From Aureispira sp. CCB-E (GTDB lineage: Bacteria > Bacteroidota > Bacteroidia > Chitinophagales > Saprospiraceae): a stretch of DNA of 64,000 nt. Of the stretch, positions 17,042 to 24,647 are shown piece after piece. Position 1 is the first letter of the stretch. Every line of letters starts with the position of its first letter. The notes under the pieces were generated by a model. The model did not search any database. It saw only the letters and a list, made by a program, of their open reading frames with translations, and had not been told where the DNA came from. Location of the stretch: the NCBI RefSeq assembly GCF_031326345.1, contig NZ_CP133671.1, positions 2,170,001 through 2,234,000 on the forward strand, given 5' to 3'. The translations under genes and the position numbers were made by a program.

Positions 17042-17073
17042 AGAATTTATATCTATATTTTAGAAAAGGTTTC

Positions 17074-17673
17074 TTATCTAAAAGCAACTTTTGTTTTGGA
17101 TGGATTTAAGATTTTGGCAGCTTTAGAACCGTATTTTTCACTACTAGCCAACTCTTCTAGTTGCGCTTTTGCTTCTGCCGTCTTTCCAATTCTTGCATAG
17201 GCTAAGGATAAATACCATTTGGAATCCTCTTGGATTTCAGGTTCTGCTAACTGTGCCAACTCCTCAAACATTTTAGCACTTTTTTCTGTTTCGTTTTGTC
17301 CTAAAAAAGACACAGCAAGGTAAAACTTGATTTGATTATAGTCGCTAGCATCTTGATTTTTTTCAAGATATTCTTCAAAAATAGGGATTGCTTTGTCGTA
17401 TTCCTTATTGTTGTAATGCTCCATTCCTTCTCTAATCATACGCAAAGAAGCATGAGCTTCATCATCACCAGCACTACGAGTGGATAGCATTAAATCTAAT
17501 TCTGCACTAATATTATCTTCATAAGCCATGAAGTTATCATCAAAAACTTGTTCCCCGTTGGATGGATTTATAAAACACAACCCAGCAATTAAAGCAAAAA
17601 TTGCTCCTGCGGCTACCCAGCGAAAACGACCAAATTTGATCACTTTATTGCTTGTTTTGGTAATCTTTTTCAT
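17074..17673 (-). CDS. Membrane-anchored TPR protein
   Basis: This 199-residue protein has a short basic N terminus, one membrane helix (about residues 17-34, FRWVAAGAIFALIAGLCF), an acidic linker, and then three TPR-like helical repeats (EGMEHYNNKEYDKAIPIFEE, then IKFYLAVSFLGQNETEKSAK, then SKWYLSLAYARIGKTAEAKA). The layout is typical of periplasmic TPR adaptors in Bacteroidota that hold protein complexes together. The partner is unknown. It is monocistronic; 335 bases of divergent promoter DNA separate it from the next gene. Confidence 0.82.
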   Translation of the reverse strand: MKKITKTSNKVIKFGRFRWVAAGAIFALIAGLCFINPSNGEQVFDDNFMAYEDNISAELDLMLSTRSAGDDEAHASLRMIREGMEHYNNKEYDKAIPIFEEYLEKNQDASDYNQIKFYLAVSFLGQNETEKSAKMFEELAQLAEPEIQEDSKWYLSLAYARIGKTAEAKAQLEELASSEKYGSKAAKILNPSKTKVAFR

Positions 17674-18008
17674 AGTAATAATATAATTTAAGTTTGAATT
17701 GTTGAGGGAAATATACTTCCTTAATGATAGTATTTGTAATTTTGTTACTTTTATTAGACAGGTTTTTTATAGATGAGGTTCAATAACAGCAAGTTCTGAA
17801 AATTTATAATAAATTTGTCCACAAAAAACGTGCAAAATATATTTTTATAGCGTGTTTTATTCAAAATAAATGCTTGGTCTATAAAAGTTTCATTTTAATT
17901 TAACATGGACTACAGAACCATTTGGTAGAGATACCCTAGGATGGATGGCATTCAGATAGCTAATGTAATGAAGACAAATCATTATTATAGGATAATAAAA
18001 TAGTATAT
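17674..18008. other. Divergent intergenic region, nothing further seen
   Basis: This A/T-rich stretch lies between two divergent genes. No repeat module, hairpin or open frame worth reporting was found. It presumably holds two promoters that I cannot place with confidence. Confidence 0.5.
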
Positions 18009-18287
18009 ATGAGAATTATTGGTTATATAGACACAAAAGGTTACAAGACAACCGTATTTAAGAACAACGACCGATTTATCGTTAAATTCGAATCAGATTT
18101 ATTTGAACAAACGTTTAAGTTTAGAGAATCTGAAAAAGTAGGTAGCTTTAACGACATCAAGAACTTGATTGATGCTGAGTTTCAGAAACAAGTGGAAGAT
18201 AGGTTCAAAGAAATGTACGAGAGCAGTGGGCGTTTGTTAGATAAGTATTTAGACTGCCACGAAGACGAATGGGAAGAAATTATTTAA
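18009..18287 (+). CDS. Small acidic hypothetical protein
   Basis: This 92-residue cytoplasmic protein starts MRIIGYIDTKGYKTTVFKNN and ends in an acidic tail (DCHEDEWEEII). The first half looks like beta strands, the second like one long charged helix. It has no signal peptide or membrane segment. I think similar small proteins exist in Bacteroidota, but no function is known to me. Codon use and the clean start near a gap support a real gene. Confidence 0.65.
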   Translation: MRIIGYIDTKGYKTTVFKNNDRFIVKFESDLFEQTFKFRESEKVGSFNDIKNLIDAEFQKQVEDRFKEMYESSGRLLDKYLDCHEDEWEEII

Positions 18288-18496
18288 GAATATGGGGGGC
18301 GTAAGAGAAGCAGTGATTCGGTATAGAAAGTTTGAAAACTCGAAAAAAAAGTCGTAATTATGTGCCTAATTTAGACCGAAAAGATACAAAAGGCACTTAA
18401 TAGTCAATCATGTATCTTGTCTAATGACAACACTAAAAAAGATCAAAACAATGCCACTTATTTTTGCCAAACCCAACAGCATAGCGGCTTTATGTA

Positions 18497-19150
18497 TTGT
18501 TTGATCTGATTATAAATGAAAACCAACTGGATTTGAAAAAGACACCAACAGAAGAAAAAATTCTAATGTCTGCAAAAAAAGTATTCTACCAAAAAGGATT
18601 AAAAGGTGCTAGAATGCAAGAAATAGCAGATGATGCTGGCGTAAACAAGGCCATGCTGCATTACTACTTTAGGTCAAAAGAGAAACTTTTTGACAAGGTA
18701 TTCGAACAGAGTGTAAAGTCCGTCACACCTATGTTGATGAATGTATTTTTGGAAAAATCGGAGCTAAACACCAAAATTGCACATTTAGTTGAAATGTTGA
18801 TAGATTTCTTTTTGGAGGAACCGTATCTCTCAAACTTTATTGTGAATGAGTTAAGCCAAAATCCAGAAAAACTATTTATGAACGTATTGGATTATGAAGG
18901 AGGATTAATTGGAAAAATTATTCCTTTGATTAATGAGCAAATTCAAGCAGAGATTGAAAAAGGTACGGTCAAAACTGAGATTCGATCAGCAGAGTTAATT
19001 CTCAACATAATGTCTCTTTGTTTGTTGCCAATTATGTCTCAGACCGTTTTGCAAAAAACGTTAGGAATTGATGACGAACGTATGAGACGCTTTATGATTA
19101 AACGCAAACAAACAGTCACTCGATTTGTTTTGGATGCCATCAAACCTTAA
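18497..19150 (+). CDS. TetR/AcrR family transcriptional regulator, possible TTG start
   Basis: This protein has up to 217 residues with a classic TetR N-terminal HTH: EKILMSAKKVFYQKGLKGAR, IAEDA-type helix (EIADDAGVNKAMLHYYFRSK) and EKLFDKVFE. The rest is the variable ligand/dimer domain. An in-frame stop at 18482 and the lack of any in-frame ATG before residue 24 mean the gene starts either at TTG 18497 or at ATG 18566. The TTG start keeps the full first helix (PTEEKILMSA), which TetR proteins need, so I prefer it. The target is unknown; a neighbouring drug or fatty-acid gene set is not evident. Confidence 0.85.
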   Translation: MFDLIINENQLDLKKTPTEEKILMSAKKVFYQKGLKGARMQEIADDAGVNKAMLHYYFRSKEKLFDKVFEQSVKSVTPMLMNVFLEKSELNTKIAHLVEMLIDFFLEEPYLSNFIVNELSQNPEKLFMNVLDYEGGLIGKIIPLINEQIQAEIEKGTVKTEIRSAELILNIMSLCLLPIMSQTVLQKTLGIDDERMRRFMIKRKQTVTRFVLDAIKP

Positions 19151-19201
19151 TAATAGAATAAGACAGGCTACTAAATAGGCTTTAGAAGTATTAAGACATT
19201 A

Positions 19202-19234
19202 AGAAGCCCTCTCATTTTTGATGAGAGGGCTTCT
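19202..19234. terminator. Stem-loop between convergent genes
   Basis: AGAAGCCCTCTCAT (19202-19215) pairs perfectly with ATGAGAGGGCTTCT (19221-19234) around a 5-base loop. T-runs are weak on both sides, but the position between two convergent genes fits a shared terminator. Confidence 0.75.
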
Positions 19235-19264
19235 TGTATTTATCTATTATAATATTATAAAATA

Positions 19265-19777
19265 TTATCTAGCAAAAGTACCTAAAACAACATAAGTTGT
19301 AGGATCAGCTGTATTAATCGCTTGAGTAGGATCATGCACAACAAAGAACCCATCGTAAGTAGTGGTTAAATCCTCAAAAGACTTCGTTGAGATTTGAGAA
19401 CTTGTACCTGTTCCACCCGAGACCATGATTGGTGTTGCATATACGTTTCCATTGGGTGTTTCGAGATAAGGTGTATTGTTTGGAGTAGAAGAAGCCGTCG
19501 CCATGTCATGTGCATGTACCATATAGGTAGAGTCAAGTGCTCCTGTCAGTGTAACACTTACTTTAGTAGTGCCATCAGCCATTTCATCTAACTTTAATTC
19601 TGCTTTGATGGTGTTAGGATGCGATCCAGAGTAGGCATAAGCCGCAGCTGCCTGTCCTGTGTTAAAACTGTAGTTGTACGTTTTTGACTGCAACTCTGCT
19701 TCTTTTTCACAAGACATAAAGCCAATTACTAGGGCTAATAAAAATAACGATTTGATTACAAGGTTCTTGAAAATCAT
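19265..19777 (-). CDS. Lipoprotein with CHRD-like domain
   Basis: This 170-residue protein has a lipoprotein signal (LLALVIGFMSC, Cys 23) followed by one beta-rich domain. IKAELKLDEMADGTTKVSVT followed by TYMVHAHDMA and DGFFVVHDPTQAI resembles the CHRD domain pattern (strands with a conserved HxH) found in chordin and in many bacterial secreted proteins. It is expected to be anchored to a membrane facing the periplasm or surface. No partner is evident; it stands alone between convergent and rpoD genes. Confidence 0.65.
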   Translation of the reverse strand: MIFKNLVIKSLFLLALVIGFMSCEKEAELQSKTYNYSFNTGQAAAAYAYSGSHPNTIKAELKLDEMADGTTKVSVTLTGALDSTYMVHAHDMATASSTPNNTPYLETPNGNVYATPIMVSGGTGTSSQISTKSFEDLTTTYDGFFVVHDPTQAINTADPTTYVVLGTFAR

Positions 19778-20031
19778 AGTTCAATGTATTTAGTTGGTTA
19801 AAAAATGTTTAGGAAATTAAATTTGATGTTCCTATCGACATTATCTGCAAGGCAATATAGCGAGTGGAGAAAATGTTTGTTGAGAACTGTTATAATTGAG
19901 GGTATGTTGTATTCGTTTGTTTAGGAATAGGTGAAGTGTAATTTTCGACTTCTTAAGTTATTGTTTTTGATATTTTTATAATAACGTATGTGAATGCAAC
20001 AGGCTAAGAAGAAAAAGGTTTAGAGAAAAGC

Positions 20032-20073
20032 AAAAAAAAAACATTCTATGCATTTTTTGCATAGAATGTTTTT
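20032..20073 (-). terminator. Stem-loop terminator after rpoD
   Basis: AACATTCTATGCA (20040-20052) pairs perfectly with TGCATAGAATGTT (20058-20070). A run of nine A on the left gives a strong T-run on the minus strand. Confidence 0.9.
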
Positions 20074-20096
20074 AGGAGATTATGAACAAAATAGGT

Positions 20097-20969
20097 TTAT
20101 CTACCTAAATATGCTTTTAGTAATTTACTCTTAGAAGAAGACGTACGCAGTTTATTAATTGCTTTGTCTTTTATTTGACGAACACGCTCTCTTGTTAAGC
20201 CAAATTTTTCACCAATATCCTCTAACGACATTGGATGCTCAAAACCAATTCCAAAATAAAGCTTGATAACTTCTTTTTGACGATCTGTTAAAGAGCACAA
20301 AGAACGCTCAATTTCATTGCGCAAAGACTCTAAGTACTCTAGTTGAGAATCTGTTTTAGGAGTATTGGTATTTTCCAAAACATCCAACAAAGAATTATCC
20401 TCTCCTTCTACAAAAGGAGCATCCATTGAAACGTGGCGAGCAGCGACACCTAATGTTGTTTCTACTTCTGTTGATGGTATTTCTAATATATCAGCCAACT
20501 CATCTGAAGAAGGCTCACGTTCATATTCTTGTTCTAGTTTAGAAAAAGCTTTGTTGATTTTGTTCAAAGAACCTACCTTATTAAGTGGAAGACGAACAAT
20601 TCTAGATTGCTCTGCTAAAGCTTGAAGAATAGATTGACGAATCCACCAAACAGCATAAGATATAAATTTGAAACCTCTAGTTTCATCAAAACGTTGTGCT
20701 GCTTTAATCAAACCCAAATTTCCCTCGTTAATCAAATCACTTAGTGACAACCCTTGGTTTTGGTATTGTTTCGCTACAGAAACGACAAAACGCAAGTTGG
20801 CTTTAGTTAGTTTTTCTAGTGCTATTTGATCGCCTTGTTTAATACGTTTGGCTAAATCTACTTCCTCTTCTGGTGTTAACAAGTCAACTTTTCCGATCTC
20901 CTGAAGGTATTTTTCTAAAGATTGACTTTCCCGATTGGTTATAGACTTAGTTATTTTTAATTGTCTCAT
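20097..20969 (-). CDS. rpoD: Primary RNA polymerase sigma factor RpoD/SigA
   Basis: This 290-residue protein is of the short Bacteroidota RpoD type without the large region 1.1. It has region 1.2 ([20 protein letters not shown]), regions 2.1-2.4 ([40 protein letters not shown]), region 3 ([20 protein letters not shown]) and region 4.2 ([20 protein letters not shown]). The match to the usual housekeeping factor is close along its length. It reads promoters of the TTG / TAnnTTTG type. A good promoter of just this type precedes it at 21030-21058. A paralogue lies at 10101. Confidence 0.93.
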   Translation of the reverse strand: MRQLKITKSITNRESQSLEKYLQEIGKVDLLTPEEEVDLAKRIKQGDQIALEKLTKANLRFVVSVAKQYQNQGLSLSDLINEGNLGLIKAAQRFDETRGFKFISYAVWWIRQSILQALAEQSRIVRLPLNKVGSLNKINKAFSKLEQEYEREPSSDELADILEIPSTEVETTLGVAARHVSMDAPFVEGEDNSLLDVLENTNTPKTDSQLEYLESLRNEIERSLCSLTDRQKEVIKLYFGIGFEHPMSLEDIGEKFGLTRERVRQIKDKAINKLRTSSSKSKLLKAYLGR

Positions 20970-21029
20970 ACAGTTCTGTTCGTTTTTGGACTTTTTTTAA
21001 TATTAAACAGCTATTAACAAACTGACCCA

Positions 21030-21058
21030 CAAAAATACAAAGAATTATTGTACTTCAA
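21030..21058 (-). promoter_or_regulatory. Putative rpoD promoter (TTG-N18-TATTTTTG)
   Basis: Read on the minus strand, TTG (21058-21056) is followed after 18 bases by TATTTTTG (21037-21030), matching the Bacteroidota -33/-7 pattern, about 60 bases before the rpoD start. The rest of the 460-base divergent region 20970-21430 is very A/T-rich with no repeat found. Confidence 0.5.
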
Positions 21059-21430
21059 AAGGCTTTGTTGCTTTTATTATTGTTTAATTCCTACAAATGC
21101 TAACGTTTAAAAAAGAACTATGTTCCATTTCTCTCAATTCTATAACATTACTTTAAATGAATTTTACAGATTTCTCTACATTTTTTTCTTTTTTTTTGTA
21201 AAATTGGTTTTTTTATTATTAATTGTGGGAAAGAGATAGGAGGTATTGACGCATCAAATCAAAACCAAATAATGCCAACATCTGCCTTCTTTGAATGTAT
21301 TATTCTTTATTATAATGGTTGGAAAATTGCAATACTCAATACACAAATTTTCTTCTAGACTATTTTTGGCATACATTTTAATCTTTTAATCATTGTAAAA
21401 ATCAGATGAACCAACGTAAATACTATTTTT

Positions 21431-21811
21431 ATGGATAGAGTATCTTTCACTATGGAGTTCTTGTTTAGAGCCTCGCCAACTATTATATATAAATTTTTGA
21501 CAACACCAGACTGTTTGATTCGCTGGTTTTGTGATGACTGCAATGTAGTTGATGGTCGTTTTACATTTGAGTGGGATGGAGAAGAAGAAGTGGCCGTTGT
21601 TTTAGAAGATATTGAAAACGAACAATTGAAACTAGAATGGGAAGAATTTGAAGGAGAAGAGGAATTTTTGGACTTTCAAATGAGTCGTTCAGAAGTAACT
21701 GGTGAAACTATTTTGGAGATTACAGCGTTTTGTGATTCAGATGAGGTGGAACAAGAAAAACAATTCTGGGCAACCCAAATGGAAGGTCTTAGACGTGCAA
21801 CAGGGGGCTAG
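21431..21811 (+). CDS. START-like (SRPBCC) domain protein
   Basis: This 126-residue protein has the START/AHSA1-like pattern: FTMEFLFRASPTIIYKFLTT, CLIRWFCDDCNVVDGRFTFE with W in the second strand, an acidic middle, and a C-terminal helix (QFWATQMEGLRRATG). The fold forms a hydrophobic cavity. Small acidic START-like proteins are frequent in Bacteroidota with unknown ligands. It is very acidic and has no signal peptide, so it is cytoplasmic. The SPFH gene follows 69 bases later on the same strand and may share its promoter. Confidence 0.75.
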   Translation: MDRVSFTMEFLFRASPTIIYKFLTTPDCLIRWFCDDCNVVDGRFTFEWDGEEEVAVVLEDIENEQLKLEWEEFEGEEEFLDFQMSRSEVTGETILEITAFCDSDEVEQEKQFWATQMEGLRRATGG

Positions 21812-21880
21812 ATGCTTGTTTAACTCACATTTGTATTAATTAGAATATTTTAAATCCCTCAAAAAAAACACGCTCGTATT

Positions 21881-22912
21881 ATGTTTGGCTTTTTTAAGAA
21901 TGAATTATTAGAGGTTATAGAATGGAAAGAAGATAGCAAGGATGTCCTTGTTTGGAAATTTCCAGATAAAGATGCTGCCATTAAATATGGTGCTCAACTA
22001 ACTGTTCGAGAATCTCAAGCGGCAATCTTCCTCAACGAAGGACAAATTGCAGATGTGTATGGTCCAGGAAGGCACATTCTCAAAACAGAAAATATGCCAG
22101 TGCTTACCAAACTCAAGTCATGGAAGCATGGATTTAATTCTCCTTTCAAAGCTGATGTTTATTTCGTTAGCACTCGACAATTAACCAATTTTAAGTGGGG
22201 AACACCAAACCCTATTTTTGTAAAAGATCCAGAAGCTGGTCGTGTCGAAGTGCGCGCTTTTGGAACATATTTTATTCGTGTTGCTGATCCTAAAAAGTTT
22301 TATAGAGAATATGCAGGAACAAGCAGCATCTTGACAGTAGATGAACTCGAAGATGTCTTTCGTGGTCTAGTCGTACCTAAATTTGCAGAGGCATTGTCTG
22401 AAAGTGGCGCTACAGCGTTTGATATTTATTCTCAATATTCTGAATTAGGAGAAACCATTCGACCTCTTATTCAAGAAGATTTAAAGGATTTTGGACTAGA
22501 ACTGACGAAGTTTCAAATTACCTCTGTTTCATTGCCTCCAGAAATTACCGAGCATATGAAGCAGCTTGCTAAAATGAACTTGACTAGCAACGACAATTTG
22601 AACAAAATGAAGGCATTCAATCAAATGGATGTTGACAAAATTGCAGCGGAGCGAGGGAATTATGAGAATATGAAGGGAACACAAAATGAGTTGTTGATGC
22701 AGCAAATGATGATGCAGCAAATGATGCAAAATATGCAGAATCAGAACAACCAAAATAATACTGCTAACAACAACAATAGTGGAAACGAGGAAAAAATGTC
22801 ACGAGAAGAAATTATGAAAACATTAAAAGAGTTGGGAGAGCTGAAAGAAATGGGCATTTTGACAGATGATGAATTTAATGAAAAGAAAAAAGATTTATTG
22901 GCTAAATTATAA
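21881..22912 (+). CDS. SPFH-domain protein with C-terminal SHOCT
   Basis: This 343-residue protein has an N-terminal part (VLVWKFPDKDAAIKYGAQLT, AIFLNEGQIADVYGPGRHIL) typical of the YdjI-type SPFH/band-7 family. A Gln/Met/Asn-rich linker (from about residue 268) is followed by a SHOCT motif at the end (LKELGELKEMGILTDDEFNE). There is no N-terminal membrane helix. Family members assemble into membrane-associated oligomers; the SHOCT segment is a short oligomerisation module. The role is unclear. Positions near 22690-22800 encode the low-complexity linker. A terminator follows the stop. Confidence 0.88.
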   Translation: MFGFFKNELLEVIEWKEDSKDVLVWKFPDKDAAIKYGAQLTVRESQAAIFLNEGQIADVYGPGRHILKTENMPVLTKLKSWKHGFNSPFKADVYFVSTRQLTNFKWGTPNPIFVKDPEAGRVEVRAFGTYFIRVADPKKFYREYAGTSSILTVDELEDVFRGLVVPKFAEALSESGATAFDIYSQYSELGETIRPLIQEDLKDFGLELTKFQITSVSLPPEITEHMKQLAKMNLTSNDNLNKMKAFNQMDVDKIAAERGNYENMKGTQNELLMQQMMMQQMMQNMQNQNNQNNTANNNNSGNEEKMSREEIMKTLKELGELKEMGILTDDEFNEKKKDLLAKL

Positions 22913-22936
22913 GCTTCTTTTCCTTTTTTTAGAATA

Positions 22937-22978
22937 GAAATGGCATGAATGCATGGAGCGTTTGTGCCATTTTTTTGT
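22937..22978 (+). terminator. Stem-loop terminator after the SPFH gene
   Basis: AAATGGCA (22938-22945) pairs with TGCCATTT (22965-22972), followed by a T-run on plus. The loop is 19 bases. Confidence 0.65.
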
Positions 22979-23034
22979 CTATTGGAAAACTAATAATTTT
23001 TGAAATGTAATTCAGAACTTTTAATTTTGCATTG

Positions 23035-23060
23035 AAAAATATACATATATGTATATTTTT
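23035..23060. promoter_or_regulatory. Perfect 26-base A/T palindrome
   Basis: The 26 bases are exactly self-complementary, centred on CATATATG, about 125 bases before the barrel-protein gene. The length makes chance unlikely even in A/T-rich DNA. It could be an operator for a dimeric regulator. It lacks the G/C clamp of a terminator. Confidence 0.45.
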
Positions 23061-23183
23061 GAGAGAGAAGTTACCCTTATCTATACTATAATAGTTAGCT
23101 GACTGCTACTAATAATATTAACAATAAAATATAATTGGAATAGGCGTATTGTTGTATGTCTATAATTAATAAAACTAAAGTTC

Positions 23184-24401
23184 ATGAAAAACCTAATATT
23201 AGTAACCTTCTTCTTCTTCTTTGTTTCAAATACTATAATAGCCCAAAGCAAGATGCAACCTGCTATTATTATTGATAGTCTAGGAAATACGAAGGCAGGA
23301 TTTATAAAGTATAGCTCTACAGCAAGTTTATGTCAGAAAATATTATTTAGCTCTACATTAAAAGCACCACCTCAAGTTTACAAACCCCATTCTATAAAAG
23401 CATTTGAGTTAACAGAATTAAATCGAAAATTTATACAAGCAATAGTTGCCAAAGATACAGTTAAAAATGATACGGTATTTTTAGAGAATATTATTCAGAT
23501 AGAAGACAAGAAACTGTATTGTCATCAATCAAAATCAGGGGCAAAAAGATTTTTTTTAGAAACTCAAGTAATTGGTTTTAAAGAGCTCATTGAGAAAGTA
23601 TCTACTGTTAAACTCAATGGTACTACCTATACAACAAAGAAAAAAGAATTCGTCGGGCTATTAAAATTAGCTTTTAAGGAATGTGATGCTATAGATGATG
23701 CCTATTTTAAGAATGTTTCTTTGAATATTGTGCCTTTAGCAAAAGTATTTGAACGATATAGTGAATGCATTTCAAAAGAAACAACTTATAAATCTGCATA
23801 CAATTTAAAACCAGGAGATTTAAACCTTATTTTTGGTGTTGGTTTTAGTTATGCACTTACATCAAGTAACTTGCCTAAAAATTTGGGCTCACAAAATTAT
23901 TTACAAGATCCTGAAGGGGTGTTAGGCATACCTATAAGTTTTGGACTAAATTATTATCCCCCTCGATTGAGAAATACTTTTTTTATGGGCTTTGGATGTT
24001 CTTATCAGCATAAAGGAGCAATAGCCAACCTCAATAATACAAAGTTTGATTTGCATTATCTTAATGTTTACATGAATTTTGGTTATCAATATCCGTTTGG
24101 AAAGGTTAAGCCTTTTATAGGTGCTGATTTTTCTTCGGGTTTTTTAATGAACCCTAATAGTGCATTTACAAGAACACATCCTTATAGTGGTGATCTTCAA
24201 TATCTATTTTATAATTATGGTGATTATGATGGAGGAGGTACGGAATTTGGACTAGGAGCATTTTTGGGAGTTGATATTCCTATCTTTAAACATGGTTTAA
24301 GATTAGAGTTGAAGTATATTTATGGTCGATGGCCTTTCTTAAGTTCAGCTTATGGAACAAACTATATACAATTTCAAGTTCAATTCCGATTTAAGACTTA
24401 A
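23184..24401 (+). CDS. Secreted protein with C-terminal outer-membrane barrel-like region
   Basis: This 405-residue protein has a signal peptide (to about IIAQS, residue 22). Residues 25-200 are an unrecognised domain that begins with PAIIIDSLGNTKAGFIKYSS, a pattern like a small beta domain often found before barrels in Bacteroidota. From about 205 the chain alternates hydrophobic and polar residues with Gly and aromatics (NLIFGVGFSYAL, FGLNYYPPRL, FMGFGCSYQH, LRLELKYIYGRWPF, FQVQFRFKT), ending with an aromatic strand as in outer-membrane barrels. The substrate or partner is unknown. The start follows a short relic of the intergenic repeat (GTTAGCTGACTGCTACTAAT near 23095). Confidence 0.7.
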   Translation: MKNLILVTFFFFFVSNTIIAQSKMQPAIIIDSLGNTKAGFIKYSSTASLCQKILFSSTLKAPPQVYKPHSIKAFELTELNRKFIQAIVAKDTVKNDTVFLENIIQIEDKKLYCHQSKSGAKRFFLETQVIGFKELIEKVSTVKLNGTTYTTKKKEFVGLLKLAFKECDAIDDAYFKNVSLNIVPLAKVFERYSECISKETTYKSAYNLKPGDLNLIFGVGFSYALTSSNLPKNLGSQNYLQDPEGVLGIPISFGLNYYPPRLRNTFFMGFGCSYQHKGAIANLNNTKFDLHYLNVYMNFGYQYPFGKVKPFIGADFSSGFLMNPNSAFTRTHPYSGDLQYLFYNYGDYDGGGTEFGLGAFLGVDIPIFKHGLRLELKYIYGRWPFLSSAYGTNYIQFQVQFRFKT

Positions 24402-24461
24402 TAAAAATCGAGTACTTGAAGGCAAGTTGTTTAGATTAAAGGTTAGTAGCTCCTAATTCCC

Positions 24462-24647
24462 TCAAACCTTCCCTTCTGCCCAATCTTGCTCAAACTGATG
24501 CATTGCTTGTTCCAAATTGCCAACAGCACATTGATTGCCACAACCTTTGGAGCAACCACTAGCTTTGCTAGGTCTAAAAATGGAGACCAAATAAGCAATA
24601 GCAGCCAAAAAGACGATAAGAATAACCGTATGTTCTAAGTATTCCAT
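24462..24647 (-). CDS. FeoB-associated Cys-rich small membrane protein
   Basis: This 61-residue protein starts at the ATG at 24647, whose A is the last base of the feoB stop codon (TAATG), so translation is coupled. It has one membrane helix (residues about 7-25) followed by CSKGCGNQC. This matches the small FeoB-associated Cys-rich proteins that sit after feoB in many bacteria and may act like FeoC in Fe(II) uptake. A longer frame from 24725 exists but overlaps feoB and is not needed. Confidence 0.8.
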   Translation of the reverse strand: MEYLEHTVILIVFLAAIAYLVSIFRPSKASGCSKGCGNQCAVGNLEQAMHQFEQDWAEGKV

